Shown one piece after another: positions 18,945 through 28,210 of a stretch of DNA of 64,000 bases. Origin of the DNA: a candidate division KSB1 bacterium (lineage in GTDB: Bacteria; Zhuqueibacterota; Zhuqueibacteria; Residuimicrobiales; Krinioviventaceae); contig JAXHMJ010000001.1 in the NCBI GenBank assembly GCA_034521575.1, forward strand, positions 389,282 through 453,281, read 5' to 3'. The stretch's first letter is position 1. Every line of letters begins with the position of its first letter. The notes beneath the pieces are model-generated. The model saw nothing but the letters and a program-made list of their open reading frames with translations, did no database searches and was not told the DNA's origin. The position numbers and the translations under genes are program-made.

Positions 18945-19526
18945 ATGATGAATGAAAGTCAAAGACAAAAACAGGCGTTCGAAGAGATTGCATTCGAACA
19001 CATGGATTCTCTTTACAGCACCGCACTGCGGTATACGCATAATACCCAGGAAGCTGAAGACCTTGTACAGGATACATATCTTCGAGCCTATCGATTCTTT
19101 GACAAATTTGAAAAAGGCACCAATTTCAAAGCCTGGATATTCAAAATCCTGACGAATACATTTATCAACCGATACAGAAAAAAAGTCCGGACCCCGCAAC
19201 AAGTCCAGCTGGAAAAAGTTGAATACGGACTGGAAGACAAAAACTCGGATGCCGATGAAGATGTCGGCGAGTGGGATGATTTTGACAAGGACAAGTATAA
19301 GGAACTGTTTGATGATGAGATTACGTCTGCCTTGTCACAGCTGTCGGATGATTTTCGTATGGTTGTATTGCTCGCGGATGTAGAAGGTTTTTCCTACAAG
19401 GAAATTGCTGAAATCATCGACCGGCCCAGCGGCACGGTCATGTCCCGGTTGTTCCGCGGCAGACGCATGTTACAGCGTATTTTGGAAAAATACGCACAGC
19501 GTGAAGGATATGTTAAAGAAGACTGA
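18945..19526 (+). CDS. ECF sigma factor, SigR/RpoE-like
   Basis: About 193 residues. Region 2 includes MDSLYSTALRYTHNTQEAED, LVQDTYLRAYRFFDKFEKG and NFKAWIFKILTNTFINRYRKK. Region 4 includes LLADVEGFSYKEIAEIIDR and PSGTVMSRLFRGRRMLQ. The acidic insert between the regions and the GTNFKAWIFKILTN block are typical of SigR-type factors, which often answer thiol or oxidative stress. Four ATG codons in a row (18939-18950) follow a GGGAGG site; 18945 or 18948 has the best spacing. No zinc anti-sigma gene follows directly, unlike the first ECF factor. A hairpin ends the transcript. Confidence 0.9.
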   Translation: MMNESQRQKQAFEEIAFEHMDSLYSTALRYTHNTQEAEDLVQDTYLRAYRFFDKFEKGTNFKAWIFKILTNTFINRYRKKVRTPQQVQLEKVEYGLEDKNSDADEDVGEWDDFDKDKYKELFDDEITSALSQLSDDFRMVVLLADVEGFSYKEIAEIIDRPSGTVMSRLFRGRRMLQRILEKYAQREGYVKED

Positions 19527-19532
19527 TTACAT

Positions 19533-19558
19533 CCACCGCAGGGATATCCCTGTGGTGG
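19533..19558 (+). terminator. Hairpin after ECF sigma gene
   Basis: A palindrome with 12-base arms (CCACCGCAGGGA / TCCCTGTGGTGG) starts six bases after the stop codon. It is followed by TGTTGTTATATT, a weak T-rich tract. It probably ends the sigma-factor transcript. Confidence 0.5.
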
Positions 19559-19563
19559 TGTTG

Positions 19564-19782
19564 TTATATTGATGACTTTGGACGGCGGGCTCCAAACAAC
19601 ACCGCACAAGGGGCATTTTTTGTGACCAGCCGATTCAGTTTTGTGCAATACAGGGCTGCAAACGTCCGGCAGCTTTTTGCGCCGTCAATATTTTCTTCAG
19701 ACGGAAACTCGGCATATTCGCAGGACAGATCACAAAACTTTATTTTTGAATTTGTAACCCCTGCGTTATTATTATCCTTCAT
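19564..19782 (-). CDS. Small cysteine-rich protein
   Basis: The protein has 72 residues from ATG 19782, which has a GAGGAT site upstream. The start lies 5 bases after the stop of the glycosyltransferase gene, so the two form an operon. Six cysteines are spaced in three pairs or near-pairs (FCDLSCEYAEF ... KSCRTFAALYCTKL ... NAPC), which suggests bound metal or disulfides. There is no signal peptide. I do not recognise the family with certainty; the pattern is like small zinc- or iron-binding proteins of anaerobes. Confidence 0.6.
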   Translation of the reverse strand: MKDNNNAGVTNSKIKFCDLSCEYAEFPSEENIDGAKSCRTFAALYCTKLNRLVTKNAPCAVLFGARRPKSSI

Positions 19783-19787
19783 AGTAT

Positions 19788-20666
19788 TTATCCTCGTAAT
19801 GCAAACTCGCGTCCTTTTATAAAACCTGCTGTGTACACCAGCAGCGCTGTCAGAATCAGCGGAAACAACAGACAAAATTGTGCGAATAACATCAAATTAT
19901 TTTTCAAAAGTCGTTTACCGATCGCAAGTATGCGAACGCCGGGCAAAAATGGGATGAGCCACGGGACATTGACAAACACTTTTCCCTTTAGATGATAGCG
20001 GTGTCGATTGATCGCAGCGCCGTAACCCAGTTCATACTGATTGCGCATAATTTTTTTCAGATTGGTCCGGTTTTTGTGCCATATCACAGCTTCCGGTTGA
20101 TAAAAGAGCGCAAGGCCCTTGCGCTCGATTTGTCGGCAGTATAAACTGTCACTGCCCTTGACCTGATCAATGAACAAACCGTGCTCGCTGAACACATCCC
20201 GGCTGAATGAGAGATTACAGGTTCCAAAATGAGTATTGTCAAGGGTCTCTTTGGGTTTGATCAAATCACTGAATTCGAGCAGATAATCGCAAGTCCCCAG
20301 AATATCACCGGGAGTGCCGTTTTTAACCATGCCGCCGATCACCGGATAACCGCGTTCATGGCTCATGAGCAACTGTTCCAGCCAATCCGGATGCACAATA
20401 CAATCCGTATCTGTGAACGCCAGATAGTCACCCCGGGCTACCTTGATGGCTTGATTGCGGGCAGTGCCGGGAAAGGCACGCTGCGGCAGCCGAATCACAC
20501 GGATCTCGGGGAAACGCTCCTCTATCAAATCAGCCGTATCATCTCCGGTGGACTCGACTACAATAACTTCATATTCAAACGAGGTTCTCTGACGCATGAC
20601 AGAGGTCAGGGCGTCAAATATGACATGTTTTTGATCATAGGACGGTATAATAACCGAAGCTTTCAT
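19788..20666 (-). CDS. Family 2 glycosyltransferase
   Basis: About 292 residues from ATG 20666, with AGGAA upstream; a start at 20699 is also open. GT-A fold features are ASVIIPSYDQ at the N-terminus, the metal-binding TDTDC (DxD) block and the acceptor loop FSEHGLFIDQVKGSDSLYC. One or two hydrophobic helices near the C-terminus (LMLFAQFCLLFPLILTALLV) anchor it to the membrane. It transfers sugars from nucleotide donors to a cell-surface or lipid acceptor; donor and acceptor are unknown. It is followed in an operon by the small Cys-rich protein. Confidence 0.88.
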   Translation of the reverse strand: MKASVIIPSYDQKHVIFDALTSVMRQRTSFEYEVIVVESTGDDTADLIEERFPEIRVIRLPQRAFPGTARNQAIKVARGDYLAFTDTDCIVHPDWLEQLLMSHERGYPVIGGMVKNGTPGDILGTCDYLLEFSDLIKPKETLDNTHFGTCNLSFSRDVFSEHGLFIDQVKGSDSLYCRQIERKGLALFYQPEAVIWHKNRTNLKKIMRNQYELGYGAAINRHRYHLKGKVFVNVPWLIPFLPGVRILAIGKRLLKNNLMLFAQFCLLFPLILTALLVYTAGFIKGREFALRG

Positions 20667-20734
20667 AACCAGATTCCTGTTAATAGCATTTTTTTCCAAT
20701 GATCAAGGTAAGAAAATTTTTGTAGAAATGGAAT

Positions 20735-20766
20735 AAAAAATGCACCCGGAAGCGGGTGCATTTTTT
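20735..20766 (-). terminator. Rho-independent terminator after superoxide dismutase
   Basis: A perfect 8-base stem (TGCACCCG / CGGGTGCA, 20741-20760) with loop GAAG is flanked by six A on the left and six T on the right. It can work in either direction. On the minus strand it lies 13 bases past the sod stop codon. Confidence 0.85.
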
Positions 20767-20773
20767 AGAATGA

Positions 20774-21487
20774 TCAGGACACGGCGTGTTTATACCGCTT
20801 TTGTACGTTATCCCAATTGATGATTTTAAAGAAATTTTCAACGTATTCTGAACGCCGGTTTTGATAATTCAGATAATAGGCGTGCTCCCATACATCAATC
20901 ACCAACAAGGGTACGACACCCCACTGGGTTAAATTTTGATGTTTTTCAGCCTGAAGCACCACAAGCTTCTGACCCAGCGGTTCAAAGGCAAGAACACCCC
21001 AGCCGCTTCCTTCAACAGTTGAAGCAGCTGCAATATATTGCTGTTTGAATGTTTCAAAACTGCCAAAATCAGAATCAATTTTTGCAGCCAGTTCACCTGC
21101 GGGCTGGCCGCCGCCCTCTGGACTCATATTGCTCCAGAAAATCGCATGCAGAATATGACCGGACCCGGCAAAAGCGGCTTTGCCCGTGTAATGCTGGACC
21201 AGACTATAATCAGAATTTTGACGGGCTTTTTCCAATGCCTTTAACGCTGCATTCAGCCCCCTGACATAGCCAGCATGATGTTTATCATGATGCAAGCGCA
21301 TGGTCTGCTCATCAATAACAGGTTCCAGCGCATCATAATCATACGGCAGCGGCGGCAGCACATATTCGCCTTGTTCATTGGTTGCCGGAGTACCGGCAAA
21401 ACTCTCGTCACCCCAGAGTCCGGTGGCGGCAACCGCGGCTCCCGCTGCCAGAGCCGAATTTTTAATAAATGATCTTCTGTTTGTCAT
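20774..21487 (-). CDS. sodA: Superoxide dismutase (Fe/Mn family), Tat-exported
   Basis: The protein has 237 residues. The N-terminus is a twin-arginine signal (NRRSFIKNSALAAGAAVAAT) ahead of an alanine-rich stretch, so the enzyme is folded and loaded with metal before export to the periplasm. Metal ligands are the His in MRLHHDKHH, the His in GHILHAIFW, and Asp and His in DVWEHAYYL. The GHILHAIFW motif (Gly near the second ligand) is closer to manganese enzymes than to iron ones, but cambialistic use cannot be excluded. An AAAGGAG site precedes the start. It removes superoxide at the cell envelope. Confidence 0.9.
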   Translation of the reverse strand: MTNRRSFIKNSALAAGAAVAATGLWGDESFAGTPATNEQGEYVLPPLPYDYDALEPVIDEQTMRLHHDKHHAGYVRGLNAALKALEKARQNSDYSLVQHYTGKAAFAGSGHILHAIFWSNMSPEGGGQPAGELAAKIDSDFGSFETFKQQYIAAASTVEGSGWGVLAFEPLGQKLVVLQAEKHQNLTQWGVVPLLVIDVWEHAYYLNYQNRRSEYVENFFKIINWDNVQKRYKHAVS

Positions 21488-22089
21488 AGTTTTCTCCTTT
21501 TGTTAAAACCAATAGAGTAACAAAAAAAAGCCGGAAAAATATTCCAGGCCTAAATTTTACAAATTTTATACATACATTATTGTTGTTTTATGGACTTTAT
21601 GCCTTCATTTTTGTAATATTTACAGACAAAGTTGTCGGAAAGGATCAAGTTAGCTTAATTCACTATAAAACAAGAGAAAGCATGTGATATTTACTCGATT
21701 TACCCTCAAACCATCCCACAAAATTGAATCATTTTAATCTTTCTTTTTTGTATTTTTTATTATTTTTTAACACATATTTGTATCTTTCAAGTAAACACCT
21801 TTACACCGCGTCGTTCATATTCAACCAAGTCTAATAATAACAGTACCCTTAAATTCAAATGGTAAAGCATGACTGGCATTTTATTTGCAGATTAAATGAA
21901 TCCCATGATACAATGGATCGTCATTTAACTGCGAAACAGACCGTTTACTGTTATTCTTTCCGCATGCGATTGAATGTTTTGCGTCCCGTCTGACGTAAAT
22001 TCCTGGTAAAACTTTGATTCTATAAAGGGCAAACCGTACCCAATCAAAGAATTGTCTGCAAACGGGATTGAAATAAAAGGACAGAGCCT
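21488..22089. other. 602-base intergenic region between sod and gltB
   Basis: AT-rich divergent region between sod (minus) and gltB (plus), with no convincing gene. It holds the sod ribosome-binding site at the left and a sigma-54-type promoter at 21874-21889. No riboswitch fold was recognised. Confidence 0.7.
21874..21889 (+). promoter_or_regulatory. Sigma-54 (RpoN) -24/-12 promoter for gltBD
   Basis: TGGCATTTTATTTGCA matches the sigma-54 consensus TGGCAC-N5-TTGCW: GG and GC are separated by exactly ten bases. It lies about 200 bases upstream of the gltB start and points towards it. Sigma-54 control of nitrogen assimilation is well known, which supports the reading. The activator site was not identified. 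Confidence 0.6.
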
Positions 22090-25000
22090 ATGCCAAAAAC
22101 CAAACACGCTATACCCGTAAAACGAAATGCAGCCGGTGAATCACCGGACTTTGCATTATACCAGCGCCAATTTGAACACGATAATTGCGGTGTCGGATTT
22201 ATCGCGCACCTGGATGCCAAACCCCATCACAATATCGTACTGGACGGAATCAATATCCTGAAACATCTTGAACACCGCGGAGCCATCGGCGGGGACAAGG
22301 GAACAGGTGACGGGGCCGGATTGCTGTTCCAGCTGCCGCATGAATTTTTCCGTTCCCAAGAGGCCAAACTGGGATTCAGTCTGCCGGAAGCGGGCGACTA
22401 TGCAGCCGGGATGATTTTTCTTCCCACGGACAGTGGTCTGCGGCAGGACTGCCGGTCCATCATTGAAAAAGCCGCAACCGACAAGGGTTGTACCGTACTG
22501 GGGTGGAGGACCGTACCGGTGGACGGGAGCGGTCTGGGTCAATTGGCGCAATCCACCCAGCCTGTCATTGAGCAGGTGTTTATCAAAAAAAATGCCAACG
22601 ATGACAGCTTTGAACAGACGCTGTACGTAATCCGGCGCATTTCGGAAAAGAAAATTCAAAGCTGGGAGCAGGTAGACACCAGCCACTTTTATATTGTCTC
22701 GTTGTCCAGCCGGGTGATTGTCTATAAAGGACTGATCACGGGCACTCAATTGACCGAATTCTATAAAGATGTGAACAGCAAACTGTTAAAGTCCGCATTT
22801 GCTCTGGTGCATCAGCGTTACAGCACCAACACGCTTCCGACCTGGAAACTCGCGCAACCGTTCCGCTGGCTGGCTCACAACGGTGAAATCAACACCCTGC
22901 GCGGCAATATCAACCGTATGCGCTCGCGCGAAGCCAAAATACAGTCCGAGCTGTTTGGAGACGACATTGAGCATCTGAAACCGGTTATCGCGGAGGACGG
23001 CAGTGATTCCGCCGTTTTTGACAATGCATTCGAACTTTTGGTGCATGCGGGTCGTTCCCTGCCGCATGCCATGATGATGATGATCCCGGAAGCGCATGGT
23101 CCCAAGATTCGTATGAGTGAAGACAAGCGCGCGTTTTATGAATATCATTCTGCGTTAATGGAACCATGGGACGGACCGGCCGCCATTGCGTTCACTGACG
23201 GCCGTTATATCGGCGCCACCCTGGACCGGAACGGTCTGCGCCCGGCCCGGTATACGGTAACCAAAGACGGTATTGTGGTTATGGCGTCCGAAACCGGTGT
23301 ACTTGAGTTTGAACCGGAGCGCATTATGATGCGCGGACGACTTCAACCGGGCAAAATGTTTCTGGTCGATCTCAAACAAAAACGCATCGTTCCGGACAAT
23401 GAGATCAAGGCAAAAATTTCCAGACAAAAGCCGTATCGTCGCTGGGTGAAACAAAACCATATCGAACTGCGCGGTCTTTTTGCTCCGTCTCGGGTGCCGC
23501 ATATCGATACCGAAAAACTGCGTCAGCTGCAGCTGGCATTCAATTATACAGATGAAGAAATGCGAATGATTATTTCCCCCATGGCGGTTCGCGGACAGGA
23601 AGCTGTCGGATCGATGGGGAATGATGCGTCGCTCGCGGTATTGTCCGAACAGCCCCAGCTGCTGTTTAATTATTTCAAACAGCTGTTCGCTCAGGTGACC
23701 AATCCGCCGATCGATCCGTACCGCGAAGAACTGGTCATGTCACTGGAGAGTTTTGTAGGCCGGGAAAAAAATTTTTTGCAAGAAACCCCCGAACATTACC
23801 GCGGTTTGAAACTGCAGCATCCGGTGTTGACCTCGAGCGATCTTTCCAGAATCCGGCAACAGGACAATCCGTACATCCAGACCACGGAAATCGATATGCT
23901 CTATTCCCTGGAGGGCGGCGGAAAGTCTTTAAACGCCGCGCTTGACGGTATTTTCAGACAAGCCGAGGAAGCCATTAAAAACGGTTCTACTCTGATCATT
24001 CTTACGGACCGTAATATGTCTGTGGAGCGCGCCCCGATTCCGGTTTTGCTGGCCGCATCCGGTCTGCACCATTATCTAATCAAGCAGGGACTGCGTACCT
24101 CTGCCGGAATTGTTGTGGAAACCGGTGAAGTGAGAGAAGTGATGCATTTTGCATTGTTAATTGCCTTTGGAACCGACGCGATCTGTCCCTATGTAACCAT
24201 GGCTTCCATCAAGGAACTGGCCTCCGGCGGCTGGCTGGAACATGTGCCGACAGCCGAAGTGGCTATGGATAATTATATCGTTGCGGTGAAAAAGGGTCTT
24301 TTAAAAACCATGAGCCGCATGGGTATCTCTACCCTGCACAGCTTTTTCGGATCACAGATATACGAAGCAGTCGGTCTGAACCGGCAGGTCATTGATCAGT
24401 ATTTTTGCAAAACAGCGAGCCGGATCGGCGGTATCGGTTTGGAGGAAATTGCTGAAGAGGTGAAACGCCGCTATCGGATCGCATTTCCCGAAAAGGGTAA
24501 AATACCAAGTCTTTTGAATCCCGGCGGTGTATACCACATCCGCAAAAACAGCGAACAGCACATGTGGACCACGGAAGCGATTTACAAACTGCAGATGTCG
24601 ACGCGTTTAAACGATTATAACCTGTTCAAAGAATACAGCAGTTATCTTGACAATCAAGCCGCATCCATGACCCTGCTGCGCAGTTTACTGAGCTTTAAAA
24701 AAAGCAAACCCATTCCGATTGAAGAGGTAGAGCCGGTCGAGTCCATCACACAACGGTTTGTAGGCGCCGCCATGTCCTACGGATCGATCAGCAAGGAAGC
24801 GCATGAGGCCATTGCCGTTGCCATGAACCGTTTGGGAGCGCGCAGCAACTCGGGCGAAGGCGGCGAGGACCCGGCGCGCTACATCCCGCTGTCCAACGGC
24901 GACAGCAAACGATCGCGCATCAAACAAATCGCATCCGGGCGCTTCGGTGTGACCACGGAATATGTGATGAACGCGGACGAGCTTCAAATCAAAATGGCCC

Positions 25001-26674
25001 AGGGCGCCAAGCCGGGGGAAGGCGGCCAGCTGCCGGGACACAAGGTGAATGAAGAAATTGCACGCGTGCGGCACACCACGCCGGGCGTGACATTGATCTC
25101 ACCACCGCCGCATCACGATATCTATTCCATTGAGGATCTGGCCCAATTGATCTTTGATTTAAAAGCGGTGAATCCGAACGCGAATGTCTCTGTCAAACTG
25201 GTCTCTGAAGTCGGTGTCGGGACCATTGCCTCGGGAGTTGCCAAGGCAAAAGCGGATACAGTGCTGATCTCCGGTCACGACGGCGGCACCGGCGCCTCAC
25301 CGCTCACTGCGATCAAGCACGCCGGACTTCCCTGGGAACTGGGGGTTGCGGAAACCCACCAGTCCCTCATGAACAACCATTTACGCGACCGCATCCGCAT
25401 CCAGACGGACGGTCAGCTGAAAACCGGGCGAGATCTGGCGATCGCCACCCTGCTTGGCGCTGAAGAGTACGGATTCGGCACGTCCATGCTGATCTGTCTG
25501 GGTTGTGTGATGATGCGCAAATGCCATCTGAACACCTGTCCGGTCGGCGTGGCCACACAGGATCCACGCCTGCGTGAACGTTTCGGCGGCAGCGCTGATT
25601 ACGTCGAACGCTTTCTGCGATTCATTGCTCAGGAGTTCAGAGAACATATGGCCATGCTGGGATTCCGGACGGTTGAGGACATGGTGGGCCGGGTTGACAA
25701 GCTGAATTATAAAGCTGTCAAAACGCATTGGAAAGCCAAAACTCTGGATCTGAATCCATTGCTGGATTATACAGTGGATGACAGTGTTTCACGACACAAA
25801 ATACGTGAACAGGAAGCCAATCCCTATGAAGAGCTGGATCAGGAACTGATTAAACAAAGCGAACCGGCGATCAAAAACGGCGAACGCATCAACATCAGCA
25901 TACCGATCCGGAACATACACCGGACCGTCTGCGCGCGAGCTGTCCGGACATATTGTAAAACACCTGGGTCCGCGCGGACTGGAGAAAAATCCCATGACGA
26001 TCAATTTTAACGGTTCCGCCGGACAGAGTTTCGCGGCTTTTCTGGCGCCGGGTGTCAATATCATGCTAAAGGGCGACGTCAATGATTACATGGGCAAGTC
26101 CATGTCCGGCGGCCGCATTGTGGTGGTTCCGCCGGAAAACGCCGGCTTTGATCCGCATGAAAACATCATCGTTGGAAACGTGCTCCTGTACGGCGCCACC
26201 GGCGGTAAAGTGTATGTAAACGGTATGGCCGGCGAACGCTTTATGGTTCGAAACAGCGGCGCGGTCGGGGTGGTCGAAGGCGTCGGCGATCACGGCTGCG
26301 AATATATGACCGGTGGTGTGGCGGTTATTCTGGGTAAAACCGGCAATAACTTTGCCGCCGGTATGAGCGGCGGTATCGCCTATGTGTACGACGAAACCGA
26401 AATGTTCGACACACGCTGCAACCTGGACATGGTCGATCTGGAAAGCGTCTGGAACCAGACCGACCGGGAGCAATTGTGGAATTTAATTCAGAATCATTAC
26501 AACTATACAAACAGCGCACGGGCAAAATTCATCCTGGACAACTGGGAAGCGCAACTTCCGCTTTTCGTCAAGGTGATGCCCATAGATTATAAAAAGGTAT
26601 TGGAACGCATGCGGGTACACGAAGAAACCGAACGAGACGCTGTGGCGGCTACTGAGGAGGTGTTTGATGGCTAA
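22090..26674 (+). pseudogene. gltB: Glutamate synthase large subunit, one-base frameshift near 25930
   Basis: Two frames (22090-26010 and 25994-26674) join to about 1,527 residues, the normal GltB length. Order: class II glutamine amidotransferase with the nucleophile Cys after a short propeptide (DNCGVGFIAHLD), central domain, FMN-binding synthase domain, 3Fe-4S cluster Cys in CLGCVMMRKCHLNTCPVGVA, and the glutamate-synthase beta-helix domain (GGRIVVVPPENAGF). With GltD it makes two glutamates from glutamine and 2-oxoglutarate. The frame changes between RNIHRTV and ARELSGHIVKHLG; removing the T at 25930 restores it. All domains are intact otherwise, so an assembly error is more likely than a dead gene. 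The stop overlaps gltD. Confidence 0.92.
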
Positions 26675-28088
26675 AGCAACTGGATTTCTTGAATACAAAC
26701 GCGAAGAGGCGCCCAAACAGCTGGTGCATCAGCGAATTAAATCATACAAAGAGTTTACGAGTTGTCTGCCTCTGGAAAAACTGACCGTACAGGCGGCCCG
26801 CTGCATGGACTGCGGTGTTCCCTCCTGTCATTCCTACGGTTGTCCGGTGGAAAACCGGATTCCTGATTTTAATGATCTCGTCTACCGGGGGCAATGGAAG
26901 CAGGCTCTCGAGGTTCTGCATTCAACGAATAATTTTCCGGAATTCACCGGCCGGGTGTGTCCGGCTCCGTGTGAAACCGCCTGTACCCTGGGCATTAATC
27001 AGCCGCCGGTCAGTATTAAGCAGATCGAACTGCAAATCATTGAACGCGGATTTGAACAAGGATGGATTCAGCCTGAACTACCGGTTCAGAAAACAGGCAA
27101 ACGAGTGGCGGTGATCGGATCCGGCCCGGCGGGACTGGCTGCTGCCCAGCAGCTGGCTCGAAGCGGTCATGAGGTTGTCCTGATGGAGCGCGATGCAAAG
27201 ATCGGCGGTCTCTTGCGTTACGGTATCCCGGATTTCAAGCTGGAAAAATGGCTGATCGATCGGCGTATGGAGCAAATGCAAAAAGAAGGGGTGAAATTTG
27301 AGACAGAGGTGGAGGCCGGTCGCGATATATCCGCTCGCTATCTAAGCCGAATTTATGACGCGATTGTGATCACCGCCGGCGCGACAATTCCGCGGGACCT
27401 TGATGTTCCGGGACGCGATCTCGACGGTGTGCACTTTGCCATGGAATTTCTTGCGCAGCAGAACCGTCGAGTCAGCGGCGAATCCTTAAAACGCCCGGAA
27501 ATATCGGCAAACGGAAAACAAGTGGTGGTGATCGGCGGCGGCGATACCGGGTCCGATTGTGTCGGGACCAGCATTCGCCAGGGCGCCCAATCCGTGACCC
27601 AGATCGAACTTTTGCCCAAACCGCCCTTGACGCGGACCGAGCGTAATCCGTGGCCCGAATGGCCGAACATCCTGCGCACCTCTTCTTCTCACGAGGAAGG
27701 ATGTGAACGCAAATGGAGCCTGCTGACCAAAGAACTCAAAGGCGACAAACAGGTTTCCGCATTGCGCGGCGTGGAACTGGACTGGACTCTAAATGATAAC
27801 GGCAAATGGCAGATGCAGGAGAAAAAAGGAAGTGGCTTTGAACTCAAGGCAGATCTGGTCCTGCTGGCTATGGGATTTCTGCATCTGGATCCCGGCCCTC
27901 TTGTTAAAGACTGGAATCTGGAAACAGATGCACGCGGCAATGTGGTGGTCGACTCGAACTATATGAGTTCGAATGCCGGCGTCTTTGCCGGCGGTGACAC
28001 CGTGATGGGAGCTTCACTGGTGGTTCAGGCCATTTATCAGGGCCGGCTGGTTGCAAAAGCTGTGAACAGATATATAGATGCTGTTTAG
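26667..28088 (+). CDS. gltD: Glutamate synthase small subunit
   Basis: The protein has 473 residues from ATG 26667, with GGAGG upstream and inside the last codons of gltB (8-base overlap, coupled translation). The N-terminal domain binds two 4Fe-4S clusters (CMDCGVPSCH, CPAPCETAC). Two Rossmann folds follow: the FAD site VAVIGSGPAGLAAAQQL and the NADPH site VVVIGGGDTGSDC. The subunit feeds electrons from NADPH to GltB. It is full length. Confidence 0.95.
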   Translation: MAKATGFLEYKREEAPKQLVHQRIKSYKEFTSCLPLEKLTVQAARCMDCGVPSCHSYGCPVENRIPDFNDLVYRGQWKQALEVLHSTNNFPEFTGRVCPAPCETACTLGINQPPVSIKQIELQIIERGFEQGWIQPELPVQKTGKRVAVIGSGPAGLAAAQQLARSGHEVVLMERDAKIGGLLRYGIPDFKLEKWLIDRRMEQMQKEGVKFETEVEAGRDISARYLSRIYDAIVITAGATIPRDLDVPGRDLDGVHFAMEFLAQQNRRVSGESLKRPEISANGKQVVVIGGGDTGSDCVGTSIRQGAQSVTQIELLPKPPLTRTERNPWPEWPNILRTSSSHEEGCERKWSLLTKELKGDKQVSALRGVELDWTLNDNGKWQMQEKKGSGFELKADLVLLAMGFLHLDPGPLVKDWNLETDARGNVVVDSNYMSSNAGVFAGGDTVMGASLVVQAIYQGRLVAKAVNRYIDAV

Positions 28089-28122
28089 CAGCCGCTGACG
28101 CTTAAAAATTCTGTGTAACAAT

Positions 28123-28155
28123 AAAAAAGGGTATACTCTGGTACACCCTTTTTTT
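28123..28155 (+). terminator. Rho-independent terminator after gltD
   Basis: AAAAAAGGGTATAC and GTACACCCTTTTTTT form a long stem with one mismatch and a four-base loop, 35 bases past the gltD stop. Both flanks are suited to termination in either direction. The next gene converges from the right. Confidence 0.8.
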
Positions 28156-28210
28156 ATTGGGGAACAACCGGAACAGCCGGGAGCAAATCGACTATTCCGG
28201 TTTGGGAGGT

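Noticed and set aside
22156-22749. Long minus-strand open frames under gltB
   Set aside because: They are shadows of the coding strand; the plus frame carries all GltB motifs.
25925-25935. Programmed frameshifting in gltB
   Set aside because: No slippery heptamer or downstream pseudoknot is seen, and gltB is not known to use recoding; a one-base error explains it better.
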